Shown: one piece after another, positions 3,508 through 6,425 of the stretch
Position numbering within the stretch: position 1 is the stretch's first letter
Layout: each line of letters starts with the position of its first letter
DNA from: a bacterium
GTDB lineage: Bacteria; Desulfobacterota; S145-22
Length of the DNA: 6,425 nt
Direction of reading: 5' to 3'
Assembly: GCA_027073795.1 (NCBI GenBank)
Contig: JALTEW010000369.1
Span: forward strand, 1 to 6,425
Notes under the pieces: model-generated
The model's input: the letters and a program-made list of their open reading frames with translations, nothing else
Databases searched by the model: none
Told to the model about the DNA's origin: nothing
Made by a program: the position numbers and the translations under genes

Positions 3508-6425
3508 TGCGTAGATATATTCGATATACGAATAAACGTCGCTTTCAATCCATCCAGCACCGCCTGTATCAACAACGGTTAGACGAATGTAATCAGTATC
3601 AGAAACGCTAACATTGTTAAATGTGTAATATCCATATGACGGTGTGCTTATTCCAGATGAAATAGTGTCTTTTAGCGTTCCACCGCTATCGTACCTTTCA
3701 ATCTTTACGCTGCCATCTGAACCGTTGGAAAATGTAAATACCCTTAACGTCAGAGTTCCAGCAGTTGCACCGTTAGGAAGGAAAATATATATATCGTCCA
3801 AGACTGTGCCATTTGCAACGCTTGAGGTTGTTCTATCAGATCTGAAACCATACATCTGTCTGATTCCTTGCGGAGACATATACACTCTTCCTGTGGAAGG
3901 ATCTACAATCTCCAAGGAACCATTTGAAATGTATATTCCATTCGAGAAATCGCTTGTTTCACCGCTTACGTCTCCAATTACTATCTTGGATGAGGAAGAA
4001 GGATTAACTACAATTTTCTTGGAAGTTATGTCAACCGTCGCTGCTAAATGTTCGCCTACAATGGTATTCGCAGCTATTTTATCTGCAACGATCGCATTGT
4101 CTGAAATCCATCCTGTATCAGTCTTCAAAGGATTAAACGTTCCAATAGTGACATAATCACTTTCATTTCCCAACAAGTTAACGGATTTTACTTTCAGAGT
4201 TACAGACAAGGAATGGTCAGCGCCTTGAAGGTACGATTCCACTTTTTTGATGAATGCATTCGTGGTAACGGTAACTGTATTGCTTACTGTGTAAGGATTT
4301 TGACCGTTTGCGTCTGTATCCGTGATTTCGTAATAAACAACGAAATGAGAAAAACACGGTTTGTCTATCATATCCCAGCCAGCAACTACCGTTCCGATTC
4401 CCGCTGTTCCCCATACATTTGTTGGAGCGCTTGGAGTTTCACCTGGATCACAAACTTGAGATGCGTTCGCATTCGGTTGAACCGGATTTGTGGCGGTATC
4501 AGAAGCCCAATAAGCCCATCCAGAGAGATCCCCATTGAAATTCTTCGCTGCCACTCTATATGCGTAAAATTTCGAAGTGTCTAAGCCTGAATCCGTGTAA
4601 TTCGTGGCATTTATAGTTGTTAAATCATCCCAAGTTAATGTAGATTGATCAACAGAACCACCAGAAGTTGTAATAGCCCTTTGTATCACATATTCTTTCA
4701 CATTTGCACTTGTAGAAGCTTGCCAATTGATCCAAATTAATTTGTATCCAGCGGAGTAACTTAAGCCTGTTGGAGCATCTGGAGCGCTCGGATCTGTTAT
4801 CGCTGAGCCCGCACTGCTTAAAGTTGCGCTTAAAACGTTACTCCATGGGCCGACATGACCTAAAGCATCATAAGCACGCACTCTGAAATTCCATGTGTTT
4901 GCAGTTAGAGTTAGTGTTGTCCCAAGGGCAGGCGTTTTTAAAGTGTTAGGTGAGGGAAAGCTTGAGCCAGAATCATCGTATTGTAGTTCATATCCGGCTA
5001 AATCATCATCTGAAACCGCTGTCCATGAAAGTGTGATTGTAAGATTGTCTACGTTCACTTGTGAAAGCGTTGGGGCTGTTGACGGCGCACTTGAATCTGT
5101 TGGCAAAGTTATTGGCCCATATGTAACCCAGGAGGAAGAATATCCTTCAGAATCGTTTGCCCTTGCCCTCAAATATATATTCTTGCCTTGTTTAAGCCCT
5201 GGAATTCTAAACGTGTAATCATCCGCCGCCGTCGTTCCGGCGTTAAACCATGTTGTATTGTCATAAGAATAGCCATATTCATAGCCTATTACATCCGTTG
5301 AAACTGAAGGATTTATAACTATATCCGCATATGCCGTTTTGTAACCCGTTTCGCCTTCCATAATTCCAGTGCCAACACTTGAAAAAGACGGCGAAGCAGG
5401 AGGCACTCCGTCCGTGAAATGAGGCGGGTTAGATGGGGTCTCTGGAGTGTCTGGAAAATCAGTATCAAATGTAAAAGCTGGCGGTTCTTCAACCGCATGC
5501 ACTTGGCCGGAGAGGGAATTATTGGAAATCCCTATTTGAATATCCGTTATCAGTCCGGAATATGATGTGTCAGCTGAAACGATTATCTTGTCTCCTATGT
5601 GCAGATTTAGCACACTTGGAAAATTAGCGAGTGGCACATCGAATTCAAATGAAGGCTGTGCTTGATACATGTATTTTGCCAGGTTGCCAGCCCAGAAGTT
5701 GGAATGTACTACATCGTCATCTATGCTCTTTTGAGTGTTATCGGTTCCAACCTTGTATGTCTGCTCTATTTTGTCTTCTATTATTGGATATCCCTTTAAA
5801 ACGAATTTTTCCACGTTATGTGCGATGGAATCGGAGTTGTTTATTTTTATCTTGAATCTATCGAAATTGGTGTTAATTCCGTTGCTGAAATTGGAATTAT
5901 ATGTGGTTTCATCAAGGCTTAAATGGGAATCCGCTTTCCATTGGTCTGCACTTGTGGCCGTTGCGTAATCATCCAGATGCACGACGGGGTTATCGAACTT
6001 CGCCCAGAAAGTCAAACTACCCGCGGGTATAGCTCCATCAGGATCGGAATATTGATATACTGCTTGAATTGGAGCACCGTTTACAGGTGGAGATCCGAAT
6101 GTAAAATCGGTTGTAGTTTTGGTTACATCCACGATTTCCGCACCACTGATTAAAACGGTGTAATTCGTATCCGTAGCTGTATGAGAAAGCGTGAACTTCG
6201 TTGTTGAGCCATCACCAGTGAACGAATCCGTTTGGTCAATAGTTCCGGCTCCAGAAGTCGAATAGGTATATATCAGCCTTTTGTCTTTGGTTTCATGTTT
6301 GTTGGATGTTTTCACGGTATAAGCGGATACAATGCTCTTTTCTTTGTAGTTCAAATCTTTTATGTCATCTACAGATATGCTTACAGAATTAGGAGAAAAA
6401 TTGCTAAACATTCCAGCCCTGAATA
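3505..6425 (-). CDS. Phage tail-tip / central fibre protein with FnIII repeats (5' end cut by window)
   Basis: The frame stays open to the window edge. The first ATG (6411) has no clear SD and the in-frame codons before it read F-R-A-G, so the true start probably lies beyond 6425. Numbering from that ATG, 968 residues are present. Residues 1-310 look like part of a tail hub: a beta module at 60-121 (G-D-G-S-T-T-K-F-T-L, then P-P-V-N-G), and a hub-like section at 251-308 with IGDKIIVSADTSYSG. A Pro-rich linker follows (309-342). Four FnIII-like domains lie at about 338-440, 441-533, 540-645 and 658-760. Next is a fibre-neck segment (762-850) with GWISDNAIVADKIAANTI, a pattern common in lambda J-like proteins. 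The last 120 residues are a Gly/Ser/Thr/Tyr-rich beta domain, probably receptor-binding. The protein would sit at the tail tip and set host range. Confidence 0.88.
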   Translation of the reverse strand, partial: FRAGMFSNFSPNSVSISVDDIKDLNYKEKSIVSAYTVKTSNKHETKDKRLIYTYSTSGAGTIDQTDSFTGDGSTTKFTLSHTATDTNYTVLISGAEIVDVTKTTTDFTFGSPPVNGAPIQAVYQYSDPDGAIPAGSLTFWAKFDNPVVHLDDYATATSADQWKADSHLSLDETTYNSNFSNGINTNFDRFKIKINNSDSIAHNVEKFVLKGYPIIEDKIEQTYKVGTDNTQKSIDDDVVHSNFWAGNLAKYMYQAQPSFEFDVPLANFPSVLNLHIGDKIIVSADTSYSGLITDIQIGISNNSLSGQVHAVEEPPAFTFDTDFPDTPETPSNPPHFTDGVPPASPSFSSVGTGIMEGETGYKTAYADIVINPSVSTDVIGYEYGYSYDNTTWFNAGTTAADDYTFRIPGLKQGKNIYLRARANDSEGYSSSWVTYGPITLPTDSSAPSTAPTLSQVNVDNLTITLSWTAVSDDDLAGYELQYDDSGSSFPSPNTLKTPALGTTLTLTANTWNFRVRAYDALGHVGPWSNVLSATLSSAGSAITDPSAPDAPTGLSYSAGYKLIWINWQASTSANVKEYVIQRAITTSGGSVDQSTLTWDDLTTINATNYTDSGLDTSKFYAYRVAAKNFNGDLSGWAYWASDTATNPVQPNANASQVCDPGETPSAPTNVWGTAGIGTVVAGWDMIDKPCFSHFVVYYEITDTDANGQNPYTVSNTVTVTTNAFIKKVESYLQGADHSLSVTLKVKSVNLLGNESDYVTIGTFNPLKTDTGWISDNAIVADKIAANTIVGEHLAATVDITSKKIVVNPSSSSKIVIGDVSGETSDFSNGIYISNGSLEIVDPSTGRVYMSPQGIRQMYGFRSDRTTSSVANGTVLDDIYIFLPNGATAGTLTLRVFTFSNGSDGSVKIERYDSGGTLKDTISSGISTPSYGYYTFNNVSVSDTDYIRLTVVDTGGAGWIESDVYSYIEYIYA

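Noticed and set aside
3644..4156. 170-codon plus-strand open frame
   Set aside because: It lies fully inside the tail fibre gene on the other strand, has no supporting SD that I could see, and its product looks like antisense translation of a beta-rich protein.
4213..4584. 123-codon plus-strand open frame
   Set aside because: Antisense to FnIII domains; odd Cys/Arg-rich composition and no ribosome site or neighbours in that direction.

Overview
The window looks like the downstream end of a tailed-phage late operon, most likely an integrated prophage, meeting a bacterial chromosome at a tRNA-Glu gene. All protein-coding genes run leftward on the minus strand. They are packed with ATGA overlaps or gaps of a few bases and mostly have strong Shine-Dalgarno sequences (AGGAGG type). 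The tRNA points the other way, on the plus strand, so transcription converges on the region between them. That region holds two hairpins followed by T-runs on the minus strand, which serve as terminators for the phage operon. The base composition is AT-rich (an estimate by eye). With the strong SD sites and a DUF5317-like gene, this fits Thermotogota or a thermophilic Firmicute/Clostridium-like host, but I cannot fix the host from this window.

Reading in the direction of transcription, right to left. (1) 6425-3505: a large tail-tip/central-fibre protein, cut by the window edge. It carries a hub-like N-terminal part, about four fibronectin type III-like domains, a fibre-neck segment and a C-terminal beta-rich, possibly receptor-binding domain. 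(2) 3493-2922: two small proteins of unknown function, the second membrane-anchored. (3) 2925-2392: a permuted papain-fold (NlpC/P60-like, YiiX/C92-type) hydrolase. (4) 2378-2064: a coiled-coil protein with a C-terminal membrane helix, resembling XhlA-type holin-associated proteins. (5) 2062-1283: a calcineurin-type metallophosphoesterase with all its metal-binding motifs. (6) 1286-1086: a very acidic 66-residue protein. (7) 1089-718: a short DUF5317-like membrane protein. (8) After a 117-base leader with a hairpin, 600-322: a 92-residue protein with two hydrophobic segments, a candidate holin.

From 321 to 127 there is no gene. This stretch holds four tandem GGACATTT repeats spaced 11-12 bases apart (280-322), the terminator hairpins, and then the 3' end of tRNA-Glu(CTC) (52-126). 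The tRNA has a near-consensus sigma70-type promoter whose predicted start falls on the mature 5' end. The repeats next to a tRNA 3' end resemble arm-type integrase or accessory-protein sites beside an attachment site, although no integrase lies in this window.

Working model: genes 3-8 form a lysis plus accessory (moron-like) module after the tail genes. The hydrolase, coiled-coil membrane protein and small membrane protein are the likely lysis parts. The phosphoesterase, acidic protein and DUF5317-like protein form an ATGA-linked trio of unknown purpose and are the least ordinary part of the window.
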